From Nitrosomonas eutropha (GTDB lineage: Bacteria > Pseudomonadota > Gammaproteobacteria > Burkholderiales > Nitrosomonadaceae): a stretch of 11,745 nt of DNA. Under the pieces are notes generated by a model. The model worked only from the letters and a program-made list of their open reading frames with translations, did no database searches and was not told the origin of the DNA. The DNA lies in assembly GCA_014584635.1 (NCBI GenBank), contig JACTML010000138.1:1-11745 (forward strand). Reading direction: 5' to 3'. This document shows, one piece after another, positions 1 to 8,250 of the stretch; positions within the stretch are counted from its first letter, which is position 1; the number at the start of each line of letters is the position of its first letter. Position numbers and translations under genes: made by a program.

Positions 1-539
1 CGTTCAGCCTGACTGCCGGGAGAGTAGGGGGACGTATCCAGAACCAGTAGAACTTGTGCATCGGTGGCACATAAGGCCGATAAATACGCTGGATGCTGGC
101 AATCAGAAAAAGTGGCTAATCCGAAAAATGTGTTGCCGCATTTAAAGGTACAGAACTGGTTACCGGGAGTGAAATAACGGCGTTCATCCAGCAGCTGATC
201 CGTGAATAAATGGTTTTTGCGATAGGTGGTAAGCAAATGACCATTCTGGATGACGGAAACAGCGTTGAACAGGCGACCATCCTTGTAAAGCGGATGCCCC
301 ACCACCAATGTGACGTCCTGTATTTGTGCAGCCAGGGTGGCTAAAGCCTGATAGCAGGCCTGGATAAACTCTTTGCGCAGCAACCAGTCTTCCGGCAGAT
401 AGCCACACAACGCCATTTCCGGGGTGATTACCAAAGTGGCTTCAGTATCTCTGGCGTGCTGACAGGCGTGTAAAATTTTGAGTGAATTACCGTGCAGATC
501 GCCTGCTGTGCAGTTGATCTGGGCAAGTACGATTTTCAC
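1..539 (-). CDS. nadE: Glutamine-dependent NAD+ synthetase, N-terminal glutaminase (nitrilase) domain, partial
   Basis: The last step of NAD synthesis amidates nicotinic acid adenine dinucleotide. In the long bacterial form an N-terminal nitrilase-type domain releases ammonia from glutamine for a C-terminal synthase domain. Only about 179 residues are in the window; the rest, including the whole synthase domain, lies beyond base 1. The reading frame opens MKIVLAQINCTAGDLHGN, a typical NadE start. The GTG at 537-539 is the only reasonable start, because the same frame is closed by the stop of the upstream mutase gene at 579-581 and no ATG lies between. There is no clear Shine-Dalgarno, so translation may be coupled to the gene 39 bp upstream. 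Glu41 (TPEMALCGY) and Lys108 (YRKNHL) of the nitrilase triad are present. Where the family has GLLICED, this protein reads GLATFSD, so the nucleophilic Cys is Phe at residue 144. The usual LPNYGVFDE loop is also altered, to LFTDQLLDE. Family assignment is firm; loss of glutaminase activity is inferred. Confidence 0.92.
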   Translation of the reverse strand, partial: MKIVLAQINCTAGDLHGNSLKILHACQHARDTEATLVITPEMALCGYLPEDWLLRKEFIQACYQALATLAAQIQDVTLVVGHPLYKDGRLFNAVSVIQNGHLLTTYRKNHLFTDQLLDERRYFTPGNQFCTFKCGNTFFGLATFSDCQHPAYLSALCATDAQVLLVLDTSPYSPGSQAE

Positions 540-578
540 TGTGCAGGAAGGGTACGCGACCTGGTAGTGGAAACCCGG

Positions 579-1955
579 TTAAAAGGGCAGATTTGCATCC
601 GGTTTCGTTTGCAGAATGATACGGCGAAAATCCTGCTGAATACGTTCCAGTGCATCCTGGTTATCCGCCTCAAAACGCAGTACTGCAACCGGAGTCGTAT
701 TGGATGCCCGAATCAGGCCAAATCCATCCTTGTATTCCACCCGCAGTCCGTCGATTGTAATAACCTGATCAGCTTCGGGAAAATCTGCCGCCTGCTGAAG
801 CCGTGTGATTAAAGTATGATTCTCTCCTTCTTGGAGTCTGATCTGTAATTCCGGTGTATTGATCGTATCGGGCAAGGCATGCAACGCCGCGTTCAGATCA
901 GCCTGTTTGCTGAGTAATTCCAGCAGACGTGCTCCGGCATAGAGCCCGTCATCAAATCCGTACCAGCGCTCCCTGAAGAAAATATGGCCGCTCATTTCAC
1001 CGGCCAGCAGCGCGCCGGTTTCTTTCAGTTTGGCTTTGATAAAGGAGTGTCCAGTTTTCCACATAACCGGTTTGCCACCATGCTGCGTGATCCATGGCGC
1101 CAATGTACGTGTACATTTGACATCATAGATAACCTGAGCACCGGGATTTCTGGAGAGTACATCGGCAGCAAACAGCATGAGCTGGCGATCCGGAAAAATG
1201 ATGCTGCCATCCTTGGTGACGACTCCCAGACGATCACCATCACCGTCAAAGGCAAAACCGATTTCGGCATCGGTAGTGGCCAGTGCGCGGATAACATCCT
1301 GCAGGTTCTTCGGTACGGAAGGATCGGGGTGATGATTGGGAAATGTGCCGTCAACTTCGCAAAACAGTTCAATGACTTCACAGCCAAGCTGGCGATACAG
1401 CTCCGGGGCCAGGATACCCGTTACGCCGTTGCCGCTGTCCACAACGATTTTGATGGGCCTGTTTAATCGGATGTCTCCGACAATACGCTGCAGGTAGGCG
1501 GGAATGATGTCGTGCTGACGATAATTACCCTCTCCATGTTGCAGGTTATTTTGTTCGATGCGCAGACGTAACGATTGAATCGCCTCGGCAGCCAGCGTTT
1601 CTCCTCCCAGTACGATCTTGAGACCGTTATATTCAGGAGGATTATGGCTGCCGGTTACCATGACTCCCGAGTAATTGCACAGCTCATGCGCGGCGTAATA
1701 AAGCACGGGGGTGGCAACCATGCCAACATCAATTACATCAATCCCGCTTTTGCGGATACCGTTTGTCAGAGCCTGTATCAGCTCAGGGCCGGATAAACGC
1801 CCATCGCGCCCGACTGCAATAGCCGTAAGCTGACGTGTGCGTGCTTCGGAGCCAATGGCGTGTCCAATACGTTCTACCACTTCAGGAGTCAGTACAGTTT
1901 CTACGATGCCGCGAATATCGTAGGCCTTGAAGATTTCATGGGGAAGTGTACGCAT
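579..1955 (-). CDS. algC: Phosphomannomutase/phosphoglucomutase (AlgC type)
   Basis: This 458-residue cytoplasmic enzyme of the alpha-D-phosphohexomutase family interconverts hexose 6- and 1-phosphates. It supplies mannose 1-phosphate or glucose 1-phosphate for sugar nucleotides used in lipopolysaccharide and exopolysaccharide. All four signature elements are visible in order: the start IFKAYDIRG (8-16), the phosphoserine loop TGSHNPPEYNG with Ser103, the metal loop DGDGDR (237-242), the sugar-specificity loop GEMSGH (319-324), and the phosphate-binding loop RASNTTP (416-422). The length matches AlgC (about 460 residues). The ATG has an AAGGA about ten bases upstream. It follows the zinc-finger gene by 64 bp and precedes nadE by 39 bp on the same strand, so co-transcription is likely. 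The GEMSGH loop is typical of dual-specificity PMM/PGM rather than of phosphoglucosamine mutase. Which substrate dominates in the cell cannot be told from sequence. Confidence 0.95.
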   Translation of the reverse strand: MRTLPHEIFKAYDIRGIVETVLTPEVVERIGHAIGSEARTRQLTAIAVGRDGRLSGPELIQALTNGIRKSGIDVIDVGMVATPVLYYAAHELCNYSGVMVTGSHNPPEYNGLKIVLGGETLAAEAIQSLRLRIEQNNLQHGEGNYRQHDIIPAYLQRIVGDIRLNRPIKIVVDSGNGVTGILAPELYRQLGCEVIELFCEVDGTFPNHHPDPSVPKNLQDVIRALATTDAEIGFAFDGDGDRLGVVTKDGSIIFPDRQLMLFAADVLSRNPGAQVIYDVKCTRTLAPWITQHGGKPVMWKTGHSFIKAKLKETGALLAGEMSGHIFFRERWYGFDDGLYAGARLLELLSKQADLNAALHALPDTINTPELQIRLQEGENHTLITRLQQAADFPEADQVITIDGLRVEYKDGFGLIRASNTTPVAVLRFEADNQDALERIQQDFRRIILQTKPDANLPF

Positions 1956-2019
1956 GCCGTGATGGTTCCTTGATTCAGGTAAATGATGGATATGATGAAT
2001 GTCTGGTTTTCTGCTGGCG

Positions 2020-2232
2020 TTATGCGTGATGGTGATCCGGGTTCGGCGTGCCGATCAGGGTATAACGGGTGCCACAGTAGGGACACATGGCTTTGCCGGT
2101 TGCTTCGATCTCAAGAAAAACACGCGGGTGCCAGCTTTTTGCATTCATGGTTGGGTTCGGGCAGTACAGCGGCAGATCATTCGGATGGATTTCAACTTCT
2201 TGCGGATAGGTAACTGTAGAAGGTGTGCTCAT
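2020..2232 (-). CDS. Small CHCC zinc-finger domain protein
   Basis: This 70-residue soluble protein is almost entirely a zf-CHCC type domain. The metal ligands are visible as Cys24 (LYCPNP), His35 (SWHPRVFL), and Cys50 and Cys53 (MCPYCGTRY). The same fold occurs in the NDUFS6 accessory subunit of complex I and in short stand-alone proteins common in proteobacteria, whose role is not established. It begins 24 bp after the ilvE stop on the same strand, with only a weak ribosome-binding site, so translation probably depends on ilvE. A neighbouring ilvE gene is, from memory, a recurrent arrangement in betaproteobacteria, but this does not show a role in amino-acid metabolism. The C-terminus ends in three histidines (DHHHA), which might add metal affinity; that is inference. 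Confidence 0.85.
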   Translation of the reverse strand: MSTPSTVTYPQEVEIHPNDLPLYCPNPTMNAKSWHPRVFLEIEATGKAMCPYCGTRYTLIGTPNPDHHHA

Positions 2233-2256
2233 GGAAAACTCTGTCTGGTTGAATAG

Positions 2257-3177
2257 TTAAATATAATGCAGCCAATCAGCGTGTTTATCTGATTTGCCAT
2301 TGACACAATCGAAAAAAGAAGCCTGCAGTTGTTCGGTGATCGGGCCGCGTTTACCGTTGCCGATCGTGCGGCAATCCAGCTCACGAATCGGTGTGATTTC
2401 TGCGGCCGTCCCGGTAAAAAATGCCTCATCGGCACAGTAGACTTCATCGCGCGTAATCCTTTTCTGGATTACCTCCATGCCGGCTTCTTCCGCCAGCTGA
2501 ATAACGGTTGCGCGGGTGATGCCTTCCAGGCAGGATGTCAGATCAGGTGTGTAAATTCTGCCTTTTTTGATAATGAAAATATTCTCGCCGGATCCTTCTG
2601 CGACGTAGCCATCCACATCCAGCAGCAGGGCTTCCTGGTAGCCGTCCTGCGCAACTTCCTGGTGTGCGAGGATTGAATTGGTATAGGTGGATACCGATTT
2701 GGCACGGCACATGTTGATATTGACGTGATGGCGGGTGAACGAGGAAGTTTTAACACGGATACCGTTTTCCAGTGCGTCAGCGCCCAGATAAGTCCCCCAT
2801 GACCAGGCGGCGATGGCAACATGAACGGACAGGTTTTTGGCGGATAATCCCATCGCTTCCGAGCCGTAAAAAACGATCGGGCGGATATAGCCGGAAACCA
2901 GTCCGTTCTGCCGAACAACGTCCAGCTGTGCTTGTGTCAGGGTGGCCTGATCAAAAGGGATTTTCATCCTGAAAACATGGGCTGAATTGAACAGGCGTTC
3001 CGTGTGCTCAGGTAAACGAAAGATAGCGGTTCCTTTAGGTGCCTGGTAAGCACGTAATCCTTCAAATACGCCCATTCCATAATGCAGGGTATGGGTAAGC
3101 ACGTGGGTCGTGGCGTTGCGCCATGGAACCAGTTCTCCGTCATACCAGATAACCCCGTCACGGTCTGCCATCGACAT
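2257..3177 (-). CDS. ilvE: Branched-chain-amino-acid aminotransferase
   Basis: This PLP-dependent fold-type IV transaminase catalyses the final, reversible step in making valine, leucine and isoleucine from their 2-keto acids with glutamate as amino donor. It has 306 residues, the usual length. The N-terminal segment holds YGMGVFEGLRAY (33-44) and the substrate-pocket region GYIRPIVFYG (96-105). The PLP-binding lysine is expected at Lys160 within MCRAKS. The cofactor-binding C-terminal half carries EGSGENIF, GITRATVI and FFTGTAAEITPI. The ATG chosen has an AGGAG about nine bases upstream; the Met at position 3 is a less likely alternative. It appears to be the first gene of the minus-strand operon with the zinc-finger gene, the mutase and nadE. 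No leader peptide or attenuator is evident upstream. Confidence 0.95.
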   Translation of the reverse strand: MSMADRDGVIWYDGELVPWRNATTHVLTHTLHYGMGVFEGLRAYQAPKGTAIFRLPEHTERLFNSAHVFRMKIPFDQATLTQAQLDVVRQNGLVSGYIRPIVFYGSEAMGLSAKNLSVHVAIAAWSWGTYLGADALENGIRVKTSSFTRHHVNINMCRAKSVSTYTNSILAHQEVAQDGYQEALLLDVDGYVAEGSGENIFIIKKGRIYTPDLTSCLEGITRATVIQLAEEAGMEVIQKRITRDEVYCADEAFFTGTAAEITPIRELDCRTIGNGKRGPITEQLQASFFDCVNGKSDKHADWLHYI

Positions 3178-3424
3178 GCTGAAACTCTCCTGTGTTAGAT
3201 CTGTAAATTGAACGGCGGGAAGGGTTGGCGCCGAATTATTATTTTCCTGAATTTGCTGAAATTTTGATCTGCCTATCTTTCCCGGAATCTTTGCCTGTAT
3301 TCTAGCGTATTTTTATCGCTGGAAGCGCCCGTGCATTTTGATGGAATCGAAATTCCGGCAAAAAATGTGATACTTTTAGAAGATATTTTTACCGCCAACT
3401 ATTTCTGAGCAGTTATTACGATCC
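3178..3424. promoter_or_regulatory. Divergent promoter region between ilvE and nadB
   Basis: This 247-bp A+T-rich gap separates two genes that point away from each other, so it must hold promoters for both. For nadB the best candidate is an extended -10, TGTGATACT, at 3366-3374, with no convincing -35. For ilvE a minus-strand TAGAAT (plus-strand 3299-3304) could serve as a -10, also without a good -35. A small hairpin, GGAAT-CGAA-ATTCC, at 3343-3356 sits just upstream of the nadB -10. There is no coding frame of note. The nadB ribosome-binding site is poor (GAGCAG about 13 bases upstream of the ATG). Promoter positions are guesses from consensus matching only. Confidence 0.4.
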
Positions 3425-5008
3425 ATGCAGTTACCTCGTTTTGATGCACTGATCATCGGCAGTGGCCTGGCCGGGTTAACACTCGCCCTGAATCTGGCAG
3501 AAACCCGGAAGGTTGCGCTGATTACCAAACGAACGCTGTACGATAGCGCCAGTGCCTGGGCGCAGGGAGGTATTGCTGCCGTACTTTCAATTGAGGATTC
3601 GCTGGAAGCGCATATTCGCGATACGTTGATTGCCGGTGCAGGTTTGTGTAATGAAGCTATGACTCGCCATATTGTGGAGAATGGTCCGCGGGCTGTCAGA
3701 TGGCTGATCGGACGAGGCGTTGATTTTACGCGCGATGATCACAATGAGACCGGCTATCATCTGACGCGTGAAGGGGGGCACAGCGTTCGTCGCATCATCC
3801 ATTCAGACGATGCCACCGGCAAGGTGGTGCAGCTTACACTCACCCGGCAGGCTGCCCAGCATCCCAATATCACTATTCTGGAACAGCATATCGCAGTAGA
3901 TCTGATTACCAGCGAAAAACTGCCGCATGCCCGAGGCCATAATCGCTGTTACGGTGCTTATGTACTCGATATTAAAGCTGGGAAGGTGCGCACAATTGCT
4001 GCGCAAAACACAATTCTGGCTACCGGCGGAGCGGGAAAAGTCTATCTGTATACAACCAATCCGGATGTGGCGACTGGGGATGGCATTGCCATGGGATGGC
4101 GGGCAGGCTGCCGGGTTGCCAACATGGAATTTGTCCAGTTTCACCCCACCTGTTTATATCATCCGCATGCGAAATCCTTTTTGATCACTGAAGCAGTGAG
4201 AGGAGAGGGCGGTGTGCTGAAACTACCTGATGGCGAGCGTTTTATGCCCAGGCATGATGAGCGGGCAGAGCTTGCTCCTCGTGATGTCGTCGCGCGCGCG
4301 ATTGATTTTGAAATGAAAAAGCGCGGGCTGGACTGCGTATTTCTGGATATTTCCCACCAGCCGGCTGATTTTCTGATACAGCATTTCCCGACAATCTATA
4401 AGCGCTGCCTGGAGCTGGGTATCGATATTACGCGTGAACCCATTCCTGTTGTGCCGGCTGCGCATTATACCTGCGGCGGGATTGTGACCGATCAGCGCGG
4501 AAGAACCGACCTCGATAATCTGTATGCTATTGGCGAAACTGCGCATACCGGGTTGCACGGCGCCAATCGGCTAGCCAGTAATTCCCTGCTGGAATGTCTG
4601 GTAACGGGGCTTTCAGCGGTTGAGGATATTCTTACGCGGCCACCTGCACCGGATTTACCTCTGCCGGACTGGGACGAGAGCCGGGTGACGGATGCAGATG
4701 AAGAGGTGGTTATTTCCCATAACTGGGATGAATTGCGTCGTTTCATGTGGAATTATGTGGGCATTGTGCGTACCAGCAAACGGTTACAACGCGCGCAGCA
4801 TCGCATCAGGCTGCTCAGTGAGGAAATTGATGAGTACTACTCCAATTTCCGGGTAACCAGTGATCTGCTTGAACTGCGTAACCTGGTGTGTACGTCTGAT
4901 CTGATTGTCCACAGCGCCATGTTGCGCCATGAAAGTCGCGGATTGCACTATAGCCGGGATTATCCGGAAGCGTTGCCGCGCGCCACAGATACAGTGCTGT
5001 CGCGATAA
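3425..5008 (+). CDS. nadB: L-aspartate oxidase
   Basis: This FAD enzyme oxidises L-aspartate to iminoaspartate, which NadA condenses with dihydroxyacetone phosphate to make quinolinate, the first steps of de novo NAD synthesis. At 527 residues it is close to E. coli NadB (540). The N-terminal dinucleotide-binding loop is [13 protein letters not shown] (10-22). The flavin and active-site segments [12 protein letters not shown] and TREGGHS (Glu116) follow. Residues aligning with the E. coli active site are His240 (QFHPT), Arg286 (LAPRDVV) and His347 (AHYTCGGI). The C-terminal FAD-binding signature is [15 protein letters not shown], followed by the helical domain of the fumarate reductase/succinate dehydrogenase superfamily. 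The TREGGHS and HYTCGGI context identifies NadB rather than SdhA or FrdA. No nadA or nadC is adjacent. The gene ends at the palindromic terminator shared with the convergent downstream gene. Confidence 0.96.
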   Translation: MQLPRFDALIIGSGLAGLTLALNLAETRKVALITKRTLYDSASAWAQGGIAAVLSIEDSLEAHIRDTLIAGAGLCNEAMTRHIVENGPRAVRWLIGRGVDFTRDDHNETGYHLTREGGHSVRRIIHSDDATGKVVQLTLTRQAAQHPNITILEQHIAVDLITSEKLPHARGHNRCYGAYVLDIKAGKVRTIAAQNTILATGGAGKVYLYTTNPDVATGDGIAMGWRAGCRVANMEFVQFHPTCLYHPHAKSFLITEAVRGEGGVLKLPDGERFMPRHDERAELAPRDVVARAIDFEMKKRGLDCVFLDISHQPADFLIQHFPTIYKRCLELGIDITREPIPVVPAAHYTCGGIVTDQRGRTDLDNLYAIGETAHTGLHGANRLASNSLLECLVTGLSAVEDILTRPPAPDLPLPDWDESRVTDADEEVVISHNWDELRRFMWNYVGIVRTSKRLQRAQHRIRLLSEEIDEYYSNFRVTSDLLELRNLVCTSDLIVHSAMLRHESRGLHYSRDYPEALPRATDTVLSR

Positions 5009-5044
5009 CAGCGAATAAAAACGGATATTCCGGTGCGCCATTAA

Positions 5045-5068
5045 AAAACCCCCGTATACGGGGGTTTT
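5045..5068. terminator. Bidirectional rho-independent terminator
   Basis: A perfect 24-bp palindrome: four A, then CCCCCG, a TATA loop, CGGGGG, then four T. It forms a ten-pair stem with a G+C core and gives a U-rich 3' end when read from either strand. It lies 37 bp after the nadB stop and 20 bp after the stop of the convergent gene, exactly where a shared terminator is expected. The T tract is short (four), so efficiency is uncertain. Confidence 0.88.
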
Positions 5069-5087
5069 CAGATAAAAATCGTGTCTG

Positions 5088-5750
5088 TCAGTTAAGCAAT
5101 GAGGGCGGGTTATAACTCATAATGATAGTGGCCACGCGTTTGTTCAACCCCATAACCGGCACAACCAGCAGTTTTTTGCCAGCCACATCCGATTTAACGG
5201 TAATGGTTTGCAGATCAAGGACGTCTTTCGGATAAAGATTGGAAGCTTCTTCTGTAATCAGTCTTTTATCAGTAGAGACCAGTAATTTACCTTCGTCGCT
5301 GATCAGATCAACGCGCTCAGTGTCTTTTGTTCTGACGAGTTCAGACAGATACTGGTCAATCTGGTCGAGGTTATTGCGAATCAGCTGATCACGCACAGCC
5401 CAGGCCAGTACCTGACCAAAACGCTGTTCTTCCTTGTTGTATTGGCTGTCTGCGTATTCGCGTGCTTTTTTAACCAGTGCCTCGCTTTCCTGTTCGAGCT
5501 TCAGAGCCAGTTCAGCCTGACCTTTTTCCAGTCGTGATTCAGCCTGGTTGACAGCAATCTGCTTCCAGACAAATACCAGCAGCAGCGCACCCAGAAAAAC
5601 CAGGATGGACCACGAAGGCAGCTGTTTATGCTGAAGATCGGAAATCGGCGCAAATTTATTGCACAGAATGTTGAATAATGAAGCGGGTTTGGTCCATTCA
5701 ACCTTGTCTTTGGACTGATCTTCCCCGTTCTGCGTGTATTGGTCCGACAT
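5088..5750 (-). CDS. Membrane-anchored CACHE-like sensor protein without output domain
   Basis: This 220-residue protein is not a named family I recognise. Residues 1-45 are hydrophilic and should be cytoplasmic. One hydrophobic helix follows at about 47-62 (WSILVFLGALLLVFVW). A charged heptad-rich stretch at about 66-110 is probably coiled coil. The last hundred residues then resemble the single-CACHE/PAS-like extracytoplasmic fold of chemoreceptors and sensor kinases, for example RVDLISDEGKLLVSTDKRL (146-164) and KKLLVVPVMGLNKRVATIIM. No second membrane helix, HAMP, kinase, methyl-accepting or cyclase domain follows; it stops shortly after the sensor-like fold. The start is well supported by AAGGAG six bases before the ATG. 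It is transcribed alone, divergent from argH and convergent with nadB. Topology (N-terminus in, sensor outside) and any partner are inferred. Confidence 0.8.
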   Translation of the reverse strand: MSDQYTQNGEDQSKDKVEWTKPASLFNILCNKFAPISDLQHKQLPSWSILVFLGALLLVFVWKQIAVNQAESRLEKGQAELALKLEQESEALVKKAREYADSQYNKEEQRFGQVLAWAVRDQLIRNNLDQIDQYLSELVRTKDTERVDLISDEGKLLVSTDKRLITEEASNLYPKDVLDLQTITVKSDVAGKKLLVVPVMGLNKRVATIIMSYNPPSLLN

Positions 5751-5943
5751 GAATTGCTCCTTCGTTAATAAATGACTCGAATGAAAGGTACTAATTATCC
5801 ATCATTCTTTTGCACAGGGAAAGCAGCGTTACCAGCAATTGAGATATATTTATGCATATGTGTTGCAAAATCTGCCAGTCCGGTACGGATTCTTTTCGGG
5901 TTGCAGGTAAAATACAGATTTTTAACCAATCACAGGCATTTTC
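5751..5943. promoter_or_regulatory. Divergent promoter region between the sensor-like gene and argH
   Basis: A 193-bp A+T-rich gap between two genes that diverge, so promoters for both are expected here. Possible -10 elements are TAAAAT at about 5909 on the plus strand (argH side) and GATAAT on the minus strand at about 5796-5801 (sensor side). Neither has a convincing -35. No arginine-repressor (ARG box) pair was recognised upstream of argH. Confidence 0.3.
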
Positions 5944-7329
5944 GTGGAAAAAGATAAAAAAACCTGGTCAGGGCGTTTCAGTGAACCGGTTGCACTGTTG
6001 GTGCAGCGTTATACCGCATCAATCGGGTTTGACTATCGGCTGGCTGAGTACGATATTCAAGGATCGCTTGCTCATGCGCGTATGCTGGCGGCTGCGCATA
6101 TTATTCAGCCTTCTGATCTGGCAGCGATTGAAAAGGGATTGACCCAGATCCGGGAAGAAATCAGAAGTGGCCAGTTTGAGTGGCAGCTTGCACAGGAAGA
6201 TGTGCATCTCAACATCGAACGGCGTTTGACTGCCCTGACGGGGGATGCCGGCAAAAGACTGCACACTGCCCGCTCGCGTAATGATCAGGTGGCGACTGAT
6301 ATCCGGCTTTATCTGCGCGCGGCGATTGATGAAATCATTCATCTTATTCACGCTTTGCAGTATGTGCTGCTGGACTTGGCGGAGCAGCATGTTGCCACAA
6401 TCATGCCGGGTTTTACTCATTTGCAGGTAGCGCAACCGGTTTCATTCGGGCACCACTTGCTGGCTTACCACGAAATGCTGCTGCGCGACGGGCAACGCCT
6501 GCAGGATTGCAGAAAACGTGTCAACCAGCTGCCACTGGGAGCTGCTGCACTGGCTGGCACCAGTTATCCAATCAACCGTGAACAGGTGGCGCGTGAACTG
6601 GGCTTTGATGATATTTGCCATAACTCGCTGGACGCGGTATCTGATCGCGATTTTGCGATTGAATTCTGCGCCAGTGCTGCGCTTATCATGACGCATCTTT
6701 CCCGTTTGTCGGAAGAATTGATTTTATGGATGAGTCCGGCGTTTGGTTTTATCCGCATTGCGGATCGATTCTGTACCGGTTCATCCATCATGCCGCAAAA
6801 GAAAAATCCTGATGTTCCTGAACTGGTACGCGGAAAAACCGGGCGTATTAACGGCCATCTGGTTGCATTGCTGACGCTGATGAAATCCCAGCCACTGGCC
6901 TACAACAAAGATAACCAGGAGGATAAGGAGCCCTTGTTTGATACGGTTGATACTCTGAAAGATACGCTGACGATTTACGCTGATATGATGGCCGGATTGC
7001 AGATCAACCCGGAAGCCATGCGCCAGGCAGCACTGCGTGGCTATGCGACAGCGACTGATCTGGCGGATTATCTGGTTAAAAAGGGAACTCCGTTTCGCGA
7101 TGCGCACGAAGCAGTCGCCCAGGCAGTTCGTTTTGCCGAAAGCAGGAAATGTGATCTGGGAGAGCTCTCGCTTGCGGATTTGCAGCAATTTTCCGGGATG
7201 ATCGAACAGGATGTATTTGAAGTACTGACACTGGAAGGCTCGCTGCAGAGCCGGAATCATCCTGGCGGAACGGCACCGGAGCAAGTACGTGCTGCTATTT
7301 GTCGGGCGCGTTCACTGTTACCGGATTGA
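5944..7329 (+). CDS. argH: Argininosuccinate lyase
   Basis: This enzyme splits argininosuccinate into arginine and fumarate, the last step of arginine synthesis; it is a cytoplasmic homotetramer of the fumarase/aspartase superfamily. The 461-residue length is standard. Visible signatures are the start TWSGRFSEP (7-15), HTARSRNDQ (107-115), [10 protein letters not shown] with His159, and the superfamily signature [12 protein letters not shown] (279-290), whose Ser281 lies in the flexible catalytic loop. The start is GTG, preceded by a weak CAGG seven bases upstream; no ATG gives a better N-terminus. The fructosamine-kinase gene starts 7 bp after its stop, so the two are probably one transcript. 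No other arginine gene is near, which is normal for argH. Confidence 0.97.
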   Translation: MEKDKKTWSGRFSEPVALLVQRYTASIGFDYRLAEYDIQGSLAHARMLAAAHIIQPSDLAAIEKGLTQIREEIRSGQFEWQLAQEDVHLNIERRLTALTGDAGKRLHTARSRNDQVATDIRLYLRAAIDEIIHLIHALQYVLLDLAEQHVATIMPGFTHLQVAQPVSFGHHLLAYHEMLLRDGQRLQDCRKRVNQLPLGAAALAGTSYPINREQVARELGFDDICHNSLDAVSDRDFAIEFCASAALIMTHLSRLSEELILWMSPAFGFIRIADRFCTGSSIMPQKKNPDVPELVRGKTGRINGHLVALLTLMKSQPLAYNKDNQEDKEPLFDTVDTLKDTLTIYADMMAGLQINPEAMRQAALRGYATATDLADYLVKKGTPFRDAHEAVAQAVRFAESRKCDLGELSLADLQQFSGMIEQDVFEVLTLEGSLQSRNHPGGTAPEQVRAAICRARSLLPD

Positions 7330-7336
7330 TCCGGAA

Positions 7337-8242
7337 ATGAAGTCGGAACCGTCGCAGACCGCCTTGCCTTTGTGGACAGCAATCGCCGCGCAAATCTCGC
7401 AACTGACCCGAAAAACATTTATCCCGGAAAATCTGTCTCCAGTTGGGGGTGGTTGCATCAACCGAGCCTTCCGCATACGTCATCAGGATCAGCAGTTTTT
7501 TATTAAACTGAATAAAACCGAACATTTGGCCATGTTTGAAGTTGAAGCGGCCGGACTGGAAGAAATTATCCGTTCTGCCAGCCTGCGTGTCCCTCGACCG
7601 TTGTGCAGTGGCAGTGGGCATGGCCATGCCTGGCTGGTGCTGGAATTTATTGATTTGCAAAGTCGTGGTGATGCAACTGCACTGGGTAACGGTCTGGCTG
7701 ATATGCACCGCTGTACAGCCGAAAAATTTGGTTGGTCGCGCGATAATACAATCGGCTCAACGCCGCAGCAAAATACAGCTGAAAGTGACTGGATTGCATT
7801 CTGGCGTCAGCAGCGATTGGGTTATCAGCTGAATCTTGCCCAAAGAAAGGGCTATACCGGCTTGCTGCAATCACTCGGTGAGCAGCTTTTATCCGAATGT
7901 CAGCACTTTTTTACTGGTTATACTCCGGTACCTTCGCTGTTGCATGGCGATTTGTGGGGAGGAAATTATGCGTTTGATGCGGCTGGGCAGCCGATCATTT
8001 TTGATCCGGCTGTTTATTACGGTGACCGTGAAGCCGATTTGGCCATGACAGAATTGTTCGGCGGGTTTTCAGCTGATTTCTATGCAGCCTATCAGGATGC
8101 CTGGCCGCTGCAAACCGGATATGCCAGTCGCAAGCAACTCTACAATCTTTACCATATTCTTAACCACCTAAACCTGTTTGGCGCACAATACTTGCGTCAG
8201 GCGGAAAGCATGATGAAAAAACTGCTATCTGAACTTTGTTAG
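7337..8242 (+). CDS. Fructosamine kinase family protein (FN3K/YniA-like)
   Basis: The fructosamine-3-kinase family (aminoglycoside phosphotransferase fold) phosphorylates ketosamines formed by glycation of amines or proteins, which makes the adduct unstable and so reverses glycation. Bacterial members favour ribulosamines or erythrulosamines in the cases studied. The 301-residue product shows the glycine-rich loop SPVGGGCINRAF with Cys40, ATP-binding Lys57 (FFIKLN), the catalytic loop LHGDLWGGN (Asp205), and the metal-binding segment IFDPAVYYGDREADL (Asp223), all diagnostic for FN3K. I chose the ATG at 7337, which begins MKSEPSQ, rather than the in-frame ATG at 7289; the latter would overlap argH by 41 bp and add 16 residues with no family similarity. 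The ribosome-binding site is weak, consistent with coupling to argH. Cys40 matches the conserved P-loop cysteine reported to give redox control in this family. The natural substrate here is unknown. Confidence 0.9.
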   Translation: MKSEPSQTALPLWTAIAAQISQLTRKTFIPENLSPVGGGCINRAFRIRHQDQQFFIKLNKTEHLAMFEVEAAGLEEIIRSASLRVPRPLCSGSGHGHAWLVLEFIDLQSRGDATALGNGLADMHRCTAEKFGWSRDNTIGSTPQQNTAESDWIAFWRQQRLGYQLNLAQRKGYTGLLQSLGEQLLSECQHFFTGYTPVPSLLHGDLWGGNYAFDAAGQPIIFDPAVYYGDREADLAMTELFGGFSADFYAAYQDAWPLQTGYASRKQLYNLYHILNHLNLFGAQYLRQAESMMKKLLSELC

Positions 8243-8250
8243 TATGAACA

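Noticed and set aside
984..1466. 160-residue plus-strand open frame antisense to the mutase gene
   Set aside because: It lies wholly inside algC on the opposite strand, has no recognisable motif and no ribosome site; the minus-strand frame has all family signatures.
7289..7336. Earlier in-frame ATG for the fructosamine kinase
   Set aside because: It would overlap argH by 41 bp and the added 16 residues show no family similarity; the ATG at 7337, 7 bp after the argH stop, fits better.
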